Assembly (NCBI GenBank): GCA_035560555.1
Contig: DATMZF010000030.1
Coordinates: 1 to 64,000, forward strand
DNA: 64,000 nt
Direction: 5' to 3'
DNA from: UBA11090 sp035560555
GTDB lineage: Bacteria; Spirochaetota; Spirochaetia; Treponematales; Rectinemataceae
The notes beneath the pieces were generated by a model. That model had not been told where the DNA came from and did not search any database. It worked only from the letters and a program-made list of their open reading frames with translations. Each line of letters opens with the position of its first letter. The first letter of the stretch is position 1. The position numbers and the translations under genes were made by a program. Of this stretch, positions 24,851 to 33,369 are shown one piece after another.

Positions 24851-26386
24851 TCATTCTTCGTCGACGAAGCGCTCCAGATCAAAGCGCGTTTTCGCGTCGA
24901 TGATGCCCAGGCGTTCGCAGGAAGAGAAAAGTTCCTTCACGTGCAGGAAGGCGTGCAAGCTGATCCCCGCCCTCTCCATATCCACCCTGCCCTGTTTTCC
25001 CCTCTCTATCAACACGATCAGGTCCTCGACCTTCAAGCCTTCTCCGCGCAGTATCTCTATGGCCTCCAGCTTGCTCGCCCCCGTGGTGATGAGGTCGTCG
25101 AGAAGGAGCACTTTTTCGCCGGCCTCGTACGCCCCTTCGATCTTGTTGCCCGTGCCGTGCTCCTTGACGGGCATTCTCGGCCAGATCATGGGCACCGAAA
25201 GCGAGAGGCCCGCGGCGGTGGCAAGAGGCAGCGCCGCGGCCGGTATGCCGGCGAGCCTGTCGAAATCGAGACCTCGGGCCAGCTCGGCGTAGGCGAGGCC
25301 CGCGATCTCCAGGGCCGCAGGATCCGAGATGAGTCTTCTCAGATCGATGTAGAAGGGGCTTTTCTTGCCGCTCTTGAGGACGAATTCCCCCAGTCTGAAG
25401 CATCCGGTGCCTATGAGGTGTCGCACGAGGCTGTCGTTCAGCGCCTTTCCGGCCAGAATGGAGGGCTTGGCATCAACGGGAGCGGGCGCGACGGCCCCAG
25501 GCGCCGCCGCTGGGGTCAAGGGCGCCGGGGCGGCGGCCCAGGAAGTCCGCGAGCCCGCCCCGAAGGCCGCTGTTGCGCTGACGAAGGTCCGGGCTTCGGC
25601 CGCGGCGCGGCGCATGTCGTCGCGAAGGGAGCGCGCGGCCGCGGCCGGATCGGCGGCGCCCGCGACGGATCTGGCAGCCACAACGAGGATGCCGGAGCCA
25701 TCGGCGCGGGCGCCAGCGCGCATCGCCTCGTCAGCCTTCCCGCCCTGCGCGCCGATGCCTGGCGCCAAAAACCACGCGCGCGGCGCGGCGGCGCGCACCC
25801 TGGCGAGCGCGGCGGCGTTATTGCCCGCCACGACGAGGCCCACCCGCTCCGACCAGGAGGAGGCCTCCTTCGCCACGTGTATGTACAGCGGCTCTCCCTC
25901 CATGGAAAGATCCTGAAAGGTTCCCGCGCCGGGGTTGCTCGTCTTGCAGAGTATGAAAACGCCCTTGTCCTTCCATTCCAGGAAAGGATCGACGCTGTCT
26001 CTGCCCATGTAGGGACTCAATGTCACGGCATCGGCGCCCAATGCGCCGAAAAGGGCATCGGCGTAGGCGCGAGCCGTCGAATCTATATCGCCGCGCTTGG
26101 CGTCCAGAATCACGGGAATTTCCTTGGGAATAGCGGCCAGGGTCCTTTTCAGCACGGCGAGGCCGGCGCTCCCATAGGCTTCGTAGAAGGCTACATTCGG
26201 CTTGTAGCAGGCGGCGAAAGGATGTGTGGCCTCGATGATGCGGAGATTGGCGCTCAACGCCTTGTCGAGGCATAGTTCATCCCCCTGTTTCGTCCTCTCA
26301 TCCTGGTTGAAATAGGGATCCAGACCTATGCAGAGGCTTGTGCCCTTGCTCGCGACAATCTCTTCAATCCGCTCAAAAAAGTCCAT
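24851..26386 (-). CDS. pyrF-pyrE: Fused OMP decarboxylase / orotate phosphoribosyltransferase
   Basis: 511 residues with the last two steps of UMP synthesis in one chain. The PyrF part (1 to about 270) has LCIGLDPYFNQ, the catalytic motif DAKRGDID at 95-102 and LAPGIGAQGG. An Ala/Pro-rich linker covers about 271-308. The PyrE part (about 310-511) has LKSGKKSPFYIDLR and the PRPP loop LLLDDLITTGAS. The order, decarboxylase first, is the reverse of animal UMP synthase. The start chosen has AAGGGGAAAG in front. The frame runs 46 codons further up without similarity. Confidence 0.94.
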   Translation of the reverse strand: MDFFERIEEIVASKGTSLCIGLDPYFNQDERTKQGDELCLDKALSANLRIIEATHPFAACYKPNVAFYEAYGSAGLAVLKRTLAAIPKEIPVILDAKRGDIDSTARAYADALFGALGADAVTLSPYMGRDSVDPFLEWKDKGVFILCKTSNPGAGTFQDLSMEGEPLYIHVAKEASSWSERVGLVVAGNNAAALARVRAAAPRAWFLAPGIGAQGGKADEAMRAGARADGSGILVVAARSVAGAADPAAAARSLRDDMRRAAAEARTFVSATAAFGAGSRTSWAAAPAPLTPAAAPGAVAPAPVDAKPSILAGKALNDSLVRHLIGTGCFRLGEFVLKSGKKSPFYIDLRRLISDPAALEIAGLAYAELARGLDFDRLAGIPAAALPLATAAGLSLSVPMIWPRMPVKEHGTGNKIEGAYEAGEKVLLLDDLITTGASKLEAIEILRGEGLKVEDLIVLIERGKQGRVDMERAGISLHAFLHVKELFSSCERLGIIDAKTRFDLERFVDEE

Positions 26387-26593
26387 CTTCTTTCCCCTTC
26401 GCCCCGCAGGCTGATCGTACATTACCTGTTTTGCCGGACTCCGGCAAGGATTCCGCCTGAATATGCGTTTTAAGTCCGCCGCTTTTGCTTGAAAAAACAG
26501 CGCAACCATGCAATCATTGCACAAGTAGTGTATAATGTGTATTAGGAAAATCGGTCAATTACGCAAATCGCCTTTCAAGGAGGCTCATCAACG
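26387..26593. other. Divergent intergenic region, pyrFE / beta-barrel genes
   Basis: 207 bases. TATAAT at 26531-26536 is a likely -10 for the rightward beta-barrel genes, with no good -35. AAGGAGG (26577-26583) is their ribosome site. No gene or RNA gene is seen. Confidence 0.5.
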
Positions 26594-27976
26594 ATGAAGC
26601 GACTTTCCCTATTCTTTGTAATCATTGTGTTGCTCCTTCCACTGTCGGCACAGGAAGCGGGCAATTCGGGCGACGGGTTCTCAGCCGGGCTCAATTTGGG
26701 GTCAGATCTCTTGCCCGATCCGAATGACCCGACGGTCATCACGAGCTGGTCAAAGCTGGGCTTCCAGCCCGATCTGGCCATGGGAAAACTGGGCATCGGC
26801 CTGGACCTGACGTTCCGGTTCAAGCTCTATCCCGACGGGAGCACGCCTTTCGTCCTCTACACCCCCGACTGGATTCCCATGAACGGTCAGACCGTCTTCG
26901 ATGTCTACCTTCCCAAAATAATGTACCTGCGCTATGGCAAACGTGGCATCGATCCGCTCTACGTGAAGCTGGGCTCCATTTCCGACTTTGGCCTCGCCAA
27001 CGGGCTCATCGTTTCCGACTACGCCAACACCAAGTTCCTTCCCCAAACCAGGCTCTTCGGCCTTCAGGCCGGCGTCGACGGCGCTCTCTTCAAGGTGCCG
27101 TATTTCGGCGTCGAGGCGCTCACCGGAAACCTCGCCAATCTCGACGTGATCGGGGGGAGAGTCTACATCAGGCCCTTGGCCTTCATGGACGCTTCCATTC
27201 TCGGCAGGATTCAGATCGGCGGGACGGCCGTCGTGGACAGGGACCCGCTCATCTATACCACCGATGCCGAAATCATCGCCAGCTCCTACCCAGCCACGAA
27301 ACTCATCTATGTATATGGAGCCGACGTCACCGTTCCTGTCGTCACCGGCGACGTATTCTCCCTCACGGCTTTCGTTGAGGGAGCGCGGGAGATGAACGGC
27401 GCGATGGGCGCCATAACCGGCGTGGGCGGCAAGCTCATCGGTTTCATCAGCTACGGCGCGCAGATCCGCTACCTCCAGGAAGGCTTCATTCCCACCTACT
27501 TCGACAACAATTATGATCTCTACAGGGCCGAGCGCTTCGATTATATCGAAAGCACTGTGCCGGGAAACTTCACCGCAGGATGGTTGGCCAATCTCGGATT
27601 CGATCTCTTCAACAAAAAACTCCAGTTTAGCGCCCTCCTGGACGGTCCCTTCGCCCCCATCCCCGTCACGGCTTCAGACAACAGCGCCGCCTATCCTCAT
27701 CTCAAGGGTCGCCTGTCGCTCGGAGAGGGCATGATCGGCGGTCTTTCCTTCGATGGCAGCTACGAAAAGTACTTCCTCGGAAGGCAGGCTCCCTTCTTCG
27801 AAGATTTGATCGATCCCATGGACGCGGCGATAGGATTCGGGGTGAATTACAAGACCGGCGCCACGGTTCTCACCCTCGCCTACCGCTACAGTTGGAACCC
27901 GTCCAAGGTCAACGATGACAGCACGGTCGGCGGTTTTGATGTCAGCTCATCGCTGAGCGCCTCGGTGCGCTTCTGA
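26594..27976 (+). CDS. Predicted outer-membrane beta-barrel protein A
   Basis: 460 residues. It has a signal peptide (LFFVIIVLLLPLSAQ), many alternating amphipathic segments and a C-terminal phenylalanine (SASVRF), which is the usual beta-barrel insertion signal. Central motifs such as LGSISDF, GLIVSDY, FGVEAL and GGRVYIRPL recur in the next gene, so the two are paralogues. I do not recognise a named family. It is likely a spirochaete-type outer-membrane protein or porin. The gene 20 bases downstream is cotranscribed. Confidence 0.72.
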   Translation: MKRLSLFFVIIVLLLPLSAQEAGNSGDGFSAGLNLGSDLLPDPNDPTVITSWSKLGFQPDLAMGKLGIGLDLTFRFKLYPDGSTPFVLYTPDWIPMNGQTVFDVYLPKIMYLRYGKRGIDPLYVKLGSISDFGLANGLIVSDYANTKFLPQTRLFGLQAGVDGALFKVPYFGVEALTGNLANLDVIGGRVYIRPLAFMDASILGRIQIGGTAVVDRDPLIYTTDAEIIASSYPATKLIYVYGADVTVPVVTGDVFSLTAFVEGAREMNGAMGAITGVGGKLIGFISYGAQIRYLQEGFIPTYFDNNYDLYRAERFDYIESTVPGNFTAGWLANLGFDLFNKKLQFSALLDGPFAPIPVTASDNSAAYPHLKGRLSLGEGMIGGLSFDGSYEKYFLGRQAPFFEDLIDPMDAAIGFGVNYKTGATVLTLAYRYSWNPSKVNDDSTVGGFDVSSSLSASVRF

Positions 27977-27996
27977 GCCGGAAAGGGAGGAATAGC

Positions 27997-29529
27997 ATGA
28001 AACGAATCCTATCATTCATAGTACTGCTGGCGCTGCTCGCGCCGGCGGCCCTGATCGCTCAGGGCACGGGGGCTGGACCAGAGGCGGCCGTCATGAAATG
28101 GCTGCGCGAAAGCATGGGCATGGAAATGGGGTCGGTCTCCATCGACGGCACCAGCTATTCGAAGGTGACCCTCTCTCCCGAGATGAAATTCGGGAGAATC
28201 AAGCTCGGTCTCTACCTCCCCGTCATCTACACGGACGATCTTTTCAACCCCGGTTCCTGGTATCAGCCGGGCGGCAACAACGAGTGGGATTTCGGTACTC
28301 AGTATTGGGGCAACGACACCTTCGCGGCGATCAAGGATACCGCTTCGGATATCATCCTCAAGATCAAGTACTTCGAGTTCGGCCAACCCCTCGATGATCC
28401 TTTCTTCTTCAAGGTGGGAAACCTTCACGACCTGACCATCGGCCATGGCCTGATAATGCGCAATTACCGCAACGACACCGATTTCCCCAGCATCAGGCGC
28501 ACCGGCCTGAACACGGGCATCGATTTTGGCGGAATCGGCTTCGAGGCGCTCGCGAACGATCTCCCTATCCCTGAAATCGCCGGCGCCCGCGTGTATTTCC
28601 GCCCGATCAAGAAATCCAAGCTGGCGTTCGGCATCTCCGCCGTAGCCGACTTCGCGGCAGCCAAGGATCTGGCCGCCACAAACTACGGCGACGCCGTCGA
28701 CAACTTCATCTTCGTCGGAACGGGCGTGGATCTCGATCTTCCCATCATCAAGTCCAACGAAGTTTTGAGCCTCAGGGCCTTCGCCGACGCGGCGCTCACC
28801 GTTCCCTATGTCACCGCCGACTTCACGAGCCCCAATAACTCCACCCTCATCAAGAGCGGCTTCCAGAAAGACCTGGTATGGGATGGGAGCCCCAAGAACT
28901 GGGGAGCGGCCGCGGGGTTCCTCGGCAATGTCCTTTTCATCGACTGGAGACTGGAGTACAGGTACTTTACCGGCATCTTCAGACCGGCTTTCTTCGATTC
29001 CACCTACGAGCGCGGCCGATCGACCTATGTGATGGATTACATCAAGTATCTCGACGGGACCTCATCCATCTCCTCGGCGCCGACCGTCATGGGCATCTAC
29101 GGCGAAGCCGGATTCTCACTCTTCAAGGACAAACTCTCCCTCACCGCGGGCTACATGTGGCCATGGGACCCGTCCACGGGCTTCGCGTTCACGGATGTCG
29201 CGGATGACGAGCTCCACGCCGGTTTCGTCATCAAGAAAGGGCTCATTCCCGTCCTCGACGTGGCCGGAGCCGTCTATTACGACAAGTGGGGCCTCGTCAA
29301 CTCGCTCATGGATGGCACTTTCACCTTCTTCGACGAGAAGACGGCCTTCGCCGGCGAGATCGAGGTGCCGATTCCCAAGACGCCCAACCTCGCGATCGGC
29401 CTGATTTTCAAGGCGATCGCGGTCAGGGACGCCGCGACCGGCAATATCAAGTACGTTGTCGACAATGACCCAACCTCGGGCGTGAAGATGGCCCCGACCA
29501 TCACGATCGAGACCAGGGTACGGTTCTAA
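27997..29529 (+). CDS. Predicted outer-membrane beta-barrel protein B (paralogue)
   Basis: 510 residues with signal peptide (FIVLLALLAPAALIAQ) and C-terminal aromatic end (RVRF). The block VGNLHDLTIGHGLIMRNY, FGGIGFEAL, AGARVYFRPI parallels that of the preceding gene, at low overall identity. Start after AAAGGGAGG. It ends just before a strong terminator, so the pair forms a two-gene unit. A partner or heteromeric barrel role is possible but unproven. Confidence 0.72.
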   Translation: MKRILSFIVLLALLAPAALIAQGTGAGPEAAVMKWLRESMGMEMGSVSIDGTSYSKVTLSPEMKFGRIKLGLYLPVIYTDDLFNPGSWYQPGGNNEWDFGTQYWGNDTFAAIKDTASDIILKIKYFEFGQPLDDPFFFKVGNLHDLTIGHGLIMRNYRNDTDFPSIRRTGLNTGIDFGGIGFEALANDLPIPEIAGARVYFRPIKKSKLAFGISAVADFAAAKDLAATNYGDAVDNFIFVGTGVDLDLPIIKSNEVLSLRAFADAALTVPYVTADFTSPNNSTLIKSGFQKDLVWDGSPKNWGAAAGFLGNVLFIDWRLEYRYFTGIFRPAFFDSTYERGRSTYVMDYIKYLDGTSSISSAPTVMGIYGEAGFSLFKDKLSLTAGYMWPWDPSTGFAFTDVADDELHAGFVIKKGLIPVLDVAGAVYYDKWGLVNSLMDGTFTFFDEKTAFAGEIEVPIPKTPNLAIGLIFKAIAVRDAATGNIKYVVDNDPTSGVKMAPTITIETRVRF

Positions 29530-29544
29530 AATCAACGATTTTTT

Positions 29545-29573
29545 GGACGCCCCGTCCGGGGCGTCCTTTTTTT
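29545..29573 (+). terminator. Rho-independent terminator after the beta-barrel pair
   Basis: Nine-base stem GGACGCCCC / GGGGCGTCC with loop GTCC, followed by seven T. Confidence 0.95.
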
Positions 29574-29589
29574 AACCCCGCATAATCGC

Positions 29590-29595
29590 TATATT
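29590..29595 (+). promoter_or_regulatory. Possible -10 box of mutL
   Basis: TATATT, 6 bases before the mutL ATG, with no Shine-Dalgarno between them and only a poor -35. It is a weak member of the candidate leaderless group. Confidence 0.35.
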
Positions 29596-29601
29596 GGTCT
29601 G

Positions 29602-31374
29602 ATGGCACGCATCCACATCCTTCCACCGGAAACCTCGCGCCTCATCGCTGCCGGAGAGGTGATAGACAGACCCGCATCCGCCTTGCGCGAACTCATCGAC
29701 AACGCGATAGACTCGGGCGCCTCGGAAATAAGGGCGGAGATAGAAAAAGGCGGCATCGACCTCATCCGCGTCTCGGACGATGGCTCAGGCATGTCCAGGG
29801 AAGATATCGAATTGTCCATTCTGGAGCACGCCACCAGCAAAATAGAGAACGCCGATGATCTTCTGCTGGCGAGGACGCTCGGTTTCCGCGGCGAAGCCCT
29901 GGCCTCCATCGCCGCCGTCGCCCGCCTCGAGATGACCAGCCGAGAAAAGGGCGCCGATTTGAGCTGGCGTCTCCAGAAAGAGCCGGGCAGGGAATCGGCC
30001 ATAGAGCCCGTGGCGGCTAGACAGGGAACGACGGTGTCGGTGAGGGGCATCTTTGAACGCTTCCCCGCCCGCCGCCAGTTCCTCAAGCGCCCCTCATCGG
30101 AAGCCCTGCTCTGCCGGCAGGTATTCGTCGAAAGAGCCCTGGCCCATCCTTCGATCGCCTTCGTGTGGCGTTCCGGAACCGAAAGCGAACACTTTCCCCC
30201 TTCCAGCCAGGAAGAACGAATAGCCCTCCTCTATGGGGAAATTCCTGGCAGCATCCTCTCGCGCTTCGAGGCGGTAGCCGGAGGGGCCACCCTGACGTTG
30301 ATCTACGCGGATCCCTCCTTCCATAGAAAGGACAGGAAGTATCTGCAGGTGTTCGTGAACAGGAGGAAGGTGCCCGAATGGGGATTCATCGGTCTGCTCG
30401 AGTACGCATTTTCCGAGTATCTCCCTGGGGGCATGAAACCCTGCGCTTTTCTTTTCGCCGAGATCGACCCATCCCAAGCCGATTTCAACATCCACCCCGC
30501 CAAGCGCGAGGTGAGGATCAAGAATCCAGAACCTATCAAGTCGGGATTCTATTCCGCGTTCAGGGTTCAGCTCCGTTCGACGCTGGGAGCCGGTCCGAGC
30601 GATATGTCCGCCGGTTTTTCTCGGGAGGGAGAGCTCGCCTATCAGGACGCGCTCCCCCAGAAAGGATTCTCTCATGGCGGATTTCCCCAAAATGGATTCT
30701 CCCGGGAGGGGTTCCTTCAGGACCGCCGCGAAGCCGTGGATAGGGCCTTTTGGGACAAGCTCTCCGCCAGCGGCAAGGATGCGACGGGAAATTGGGTGAG
30801 GGAATCGCCCCTACCCTCAGATCCCCCCCCTCCCTTCCGCTATCTAGGCAAGGCTTTCGGGCCTTTCATCCTCTTCGAAAAAGACGAAACGCTCTATATC
30901 CTGGATCAGCACGCGGCCCATGAGCGCATTCTCTACGACGAACTCGCGGAAGCGAAAGCGGCCGGCCAGCCGCTCCTCGTGCCCTTCGTCTTCGAGTGCG
31001 AGAGCGACAACCTCTCCCGCAGGCTCGCGGAAGCCATACCCGAACTGGAGCGGCTGGGGTATGAGCTAGAGCCCTCTGGCGGCGGTTTCGTGGTGAACGC
31101 CGTTCCGGCCTTCCTCGGGGAAAAGGGCATCCAGGCTCTCGTCGACTGCTTTTCCGAAGGCGCGAACGGGGAAAAGCCGGCCAAGGATTTCCTCGCTACC
31201 ATGGCCTGCAGGGCGGCCGTTAAGGACGGAGACTTCCTGGACGATTCCGCGGCGAGGGAGCTCATCGGGAAAGCGCTCGCCCTGCCCTTCCCTCGCTGCC
31301 CGCACGGCAGGCCCGTATGGGTAAAATTGGATAGGACAGCCTTGTACCGCATGGTAGGGAGAATCACGTCATGA
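29602..31374 (+). CDS. mutL: DNA mismatch repair protein MutL
   Basis: 590 residues. The GHKL ATPase starts with IAAGEVIDRPASALRELIDNA. DDGSGM, HATSKI and TLGFRGEALASI follow. The linker (about 335-400) carries the short repeats KGF/NGF/EGF. The C-terminal domain contains the endonuclease metal motif DQHAAHERILYDE near residue 435, plus ACR-like CRAAVKDGD and CPHGRP. This is therefore a nicking-type MutL, as in organisms without MutH. The last four bases overlap the start of the phosphoesterase gene. No Shine-Dalgarno is present. Confidence 0.95.
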   Translation: MARIHILPPETSRLIAAGEVIDRPASALRELIDNAIDSGASEIRAEIEKGGIDLIRVSDDGSGMSREDIELSILEHATSKIENADDLLLARTLGFRGEALASIAAVARLEMTSREKGADLSWRLQKEPGRESAIEPVAARQGTTVSVRGIFERFPARRQFLKRPSSEALLCRQVFVERALAHPSIAFVWRSGTESEHFPPSSQEERIALLYGEIPGSILSRFEAVAGGATLTLIYADPSFHRKDRKYLQVFVNRRKVPEWGFIGLLEYAFSEYLPGGMKPCAFLFAEIDPSQADFNIHPAKREVRIKNPEPIKSGFYSAFRVQLRSTLGAGPSDMSAGFSREGELAYQDALPQKGFSHGGFPQNGFSREGFLQDRREAVDRAFWDKLSASGKDATGNWVRESPLPSDPPPPFRYLGKAFGPFILFEKDETLYILDQHAAHERILYDELAEAKAAGQPLLVPFVFECESDNLSRRLAEAIPELERLGYELEPSGGGFVVNAVPAFLGEKGIQALVDCFSEGANGEKPAKDFLATMACRAAVKDGDFLDDSAARELIGKALALPFPRCPHGRPVWVKLDRTALYRMVGRITS

Positions 31375-32063
31375 AAAGCCTGAAGATTCTATGCGTGGCC
31401 GATGAAGTCGATCTCCTCGTCTATTCATCGGCCATCCGCGAACGTTTCGGCGACGTCGACCTCGTCCTCTCGGCGGGCGACCTGCCAGGCGAATATCTGG
31501 GCTTCATCGCGACGATGCTCAACAAGCCCATTATCTCCGTCGCGGGCAATCACGACCCCTCCGATAAAAAAGTCAAAAATATATTTAGCGGGGCCCTGAA
31601 CCTGGATCTCGAGTCGGGAAAGGAGAGGGGCGACCTCGGAAGGCTTTCCTTCGGCATCAGAAAAGAAGCGGGAATATCGGTGCTCGGCTTGCCTGGATCC
31701 ATGCTCTACAACGGGGGAGACAACCAGTACTCGGATTTCAGCATGATGTTTCGAATTCTCCCTCTCGTTCCATGGCTTTTTCTGCGCAAGCTCTTCACGG
31801 GTCGAGGCGTGGATATCATTCTCGCTCACTCGCCGCCCAAAGGCATCCACGACGGCGAAGACCTCTGTCACCATGGCTTCAAGGCATTCAAGTGGCTCAT
31901 GCGATTCGCGTCCCCGGCATACTTCGTGCATGGCCATGTCCATGTCTACGACAGCCGCGAACTGAGGGAAAGACAACTGGGATCGACGACCATCGTCAAT
32001 GTTTATGGACATAGGGTTTTAACCCTACCAAGGAGAATCGATGGCGAATACACTGATAAATAG
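31371..32063 (+). CDS. Calcineurin-like metallophosphoesterase
   Basis: 230 residues. The two-metal phosphoesterase motifs are in order: an altered first motif ADEVD (normally DxH), SAGDLPGEYL, AGNHDPSD, LAHSPP and HGHVHVYD. The replacement of the first DxH histidine by Glu/Val is notable. The substrate is unknown. The start overlaps mutL (ATGA) and the end overlaps the ParB-like gene by 23 bases, so the three are cotranslated. Confidence 0.82.
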   Translation: MKSLKILCVADEVDLLVYSSAIRERFGDVDLVLSAGDLPGEYLGFIATMLNKPIISVAGNHDPSDKKVKNIFSGALNLDLESGKERGDLGRLSFGIRKEAGISVLGLPGSMLYNGGDNQYSDFSMMFRILPLVPWLFLRKLFTGRGVDIILAHSPPKGIHDGEDLCHHGFKAFKWLMRFASPAYFVHGHVHVYDSRELRERQLGSTTIVNVYGHRVLTLPRRIDGEYTDK

Positions 32064-32964
32064 CATGGTTGAGCAGGACTTCTACAAGGCGCACACAAAG
32101 GCGCTTCTGTCTCGCATATCCCATATTTTTAAACCTTCCGAAGAGGACCTCCTCCCCTTCGACGTCGCCCGCAAGCTTCTCAGGCCCGAAGGCGAGGTCT
32201 ATACGGGGCTCGCCACCGTCCCCCTCGAAAAAATTGTCGGAAGCGAAGGGCGATACAGGGATTTCAACCGGCACTTCCTTCCGAGGAAGGAGCATCTCAA
32301 ACAGCGCTGGGTCAGCATAGACAAGACCTACTATCAGGACATTATCTTGCCGCCCGTGAGGCTCTACGAAATGGGCGGCATCTATTTTGTCCGCGACGGC
32401 AACCACAGGGTCTCCGTGGCGCGCTCCCTGGGACAGCTGGAAATCGACGCCGAGGTGACATCCCTCCAGGCCAAGATAGAGCTCAGCAAGGACATGAGCC
32501 TGGACGAGCTGAGGGCCGCCGTCATAGGCTATGAGAAGAAGCAGTTCTTCGACGAAACGCGCTATCTCGCGGTGGTGGGCGTCGATGATCTCAATTTCTC
32601 GGAGCCGGGCAGATACGATACGATCCGCGAACACATCGACGTGCACAAGTATTATCTCAATGAAAAGGAATCCGGCGAACTAGAGTTCTCCAGCGCCATG
32701 CTTTCATGGCACGAGAACGTGTTCCTGCCCATCGTTCTCGCCATAGGCGAGGAGAACATCCTCCCGCTCTTCCCAGGAAGGACTTCCGCCGATCTCTACC
32801 TCTTTTTAGTCCAGCATTGGGATGAATTGAAGCACATGAGCCACAAGGAAGTCGGCATCGGAGCCGCCGCGAGGGACTTCAAGTCGCAGACAATCCACAG
32901 GAATGGTCCCCGGGGGAATATTGTTCTGGATCTTTTGAGGGAAATATGGGGAAAAATAAAATAA
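32041..32964 (+). CDS. ParB/sulfiredoxin-fold domain protein, unknown function
   Basis: 307 residues. The segment LYEMGGIYFVRDGNHRVSVARSLG (about 108-131) carries the DGNHR motif of the ParB/Srx fold, which can bind or hydrolyse nucleotides. Helical segments flank it. There is no partitioning HTH domain, so it is not a ParB chromosome-segregation protein. Start after AAGGAG, overlapping the phosphoesterase gene. I know this type only as conserved proteins of spirochaetes and some other phyla. Function is open. Confidence 0.65.
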   Translation: MANTLINSMVEQDFYKAHTKALLSRISHIFKPSEEDLLPFDVARKLLRPEGEVYTGLATVPLEKIVGSEGRYRDFNRHFLPRKEHLKQRWVSIDKTYYQDIILPPVRLYEMGGIYFVRDGNHRVSVARSLGQLEIDAEVTSLQAKIELSKDMSLDELRAAVIGYEKKQFFDETRYLAVVGVDDLNFSEPGRYDTIREHIDVHKYYLNEKESGELEFSSAMLSWHENVFLPIVLAIGEENILPLFPGRTSADLYLFLVQHWDELKHMSHKEVGIGAAARDFKSQTIHRNGPRGNIVLDLLREIWGKIK

Positions 32965-33012
32965 TTTTGACATTTCATTGGTAACTTACCGGGTTTTGCA
33001 TTATTTTTATTA

Positions 33013-33097
33013 GTGCAGGACGACAGCAATTCGCTTTTCATGCACCTCCTTTTGCGCTGACCGCCGGATATTCCTCCTTATCCGGCGGTCTTTTTTT
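33013..33097 (+). ncRNA. Candidate small RNA or 3' UTR with anti-Shine-Dalgarno motif
   Basis: After the ParB-like gene, 94 bases without a gene lead to a strong terminator. The segment has a small hairpin (GTGCA/TGCAC at 33013-33017 and 33041-33045), then CACCTCCTTTT (33043-33053). Ten of those bases equal the conserved 3' end of 16S rRNA. A second TTCCTCCTTA fills the terminator loop. TTGGTA (32978-32983), 18 bases, TATTTT could be its promoter. On the other strand the same motif is AAAAGGAGGTG before an ATG at 33041, which opens an 81-codon frame antisense to the ParB-like gene. Either reading is possible. Confidence 0.35.
33059..33097 (+). terminator. Rho-independent terminator
   Basis: Eleven-base perfect stem GACCGCCGGAT / ATCCGGCGGTC with a 10-base loop, then seven T. 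It ends the mutL-phosphoesterase-ParB-like unit or the candidate small RNA. Confidence 0.95.
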
Positions 33098-33135
33098 AAC
33101 CTCAAGGAGGAGCTCATCCACGAGGCGTCGCAAGG

Positions 33136-33163
33136 TTGACACAAGGGCCTCCAAACGTATATC
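33136..33163 (+). promoter_or_regulatory. Promoter of the small zinc-ribbon gene
   Basis: Consensus TTGACA (33136-33141), a 16-base spacer and TATATC (33158-33163). AAGGAG (33179-33184) is well placed before the ATG at 33191. Confidence 0.75.
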
Positions 33164-33190
33164 TTATCTCGTCTTTCCAAGGAGAACGCA

Positions 33191-33361
33191 ATGGCAAATA
33201 TTTCCAAGAACGCTCGTACTTCCAGCAGCACGCACCACTTCTACTGCCCCTGCGGCGGCGAAGTTAAGATGAAGACAATCTTCGAGAATGGCAAGGTTCG
33301 CAATGTCGCGGAGTGCGAAAAGTGCAAGCGCGTCGAGCGCAAGCCCAGTGATTTCAGCTGA
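33191..33361 (+). CDS. 56-residue zinc-ribbon protein, unknown
   Basis: 56 residues, small and basic. The N-terminus (MANISKNARTSSSTHHFYCP) is followed by a four-cysteine zinc ribbon, CPC near residue 20 and CEKC near residue 43, and an RKPSDFS end. It has its own promoter with consensus -35 and an ideal Shine-Dalgarno, immediately after a strong terminator, so it is a monocistronic and probably well expressed gene. The knuckle pattern resembles small ribosomal proteins of the L31/L33 kind, but I cannot assign it. Its stop is 9 bases from the stop of the convergent plsC. Confidence 0.8.
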   Translation: MANISKNARTSSSTHHFYCPCGGEVKMKTIFENGKVRNVAECEKCKRVERKPSDFS

Positions 33362-33369
33362 TTTCCCTA

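Noticed and set aside
32796..33041. 81-codon minus-strand frame with a strong Shine-Dalgarno (AAAAGGAGGTGC-ATG)
   Set aside because: Two thirds of it is antisense to the ParB-like gene and the peptide has no recognisable feature. It is kept only as an alternative reading of the candidate small RNA region.
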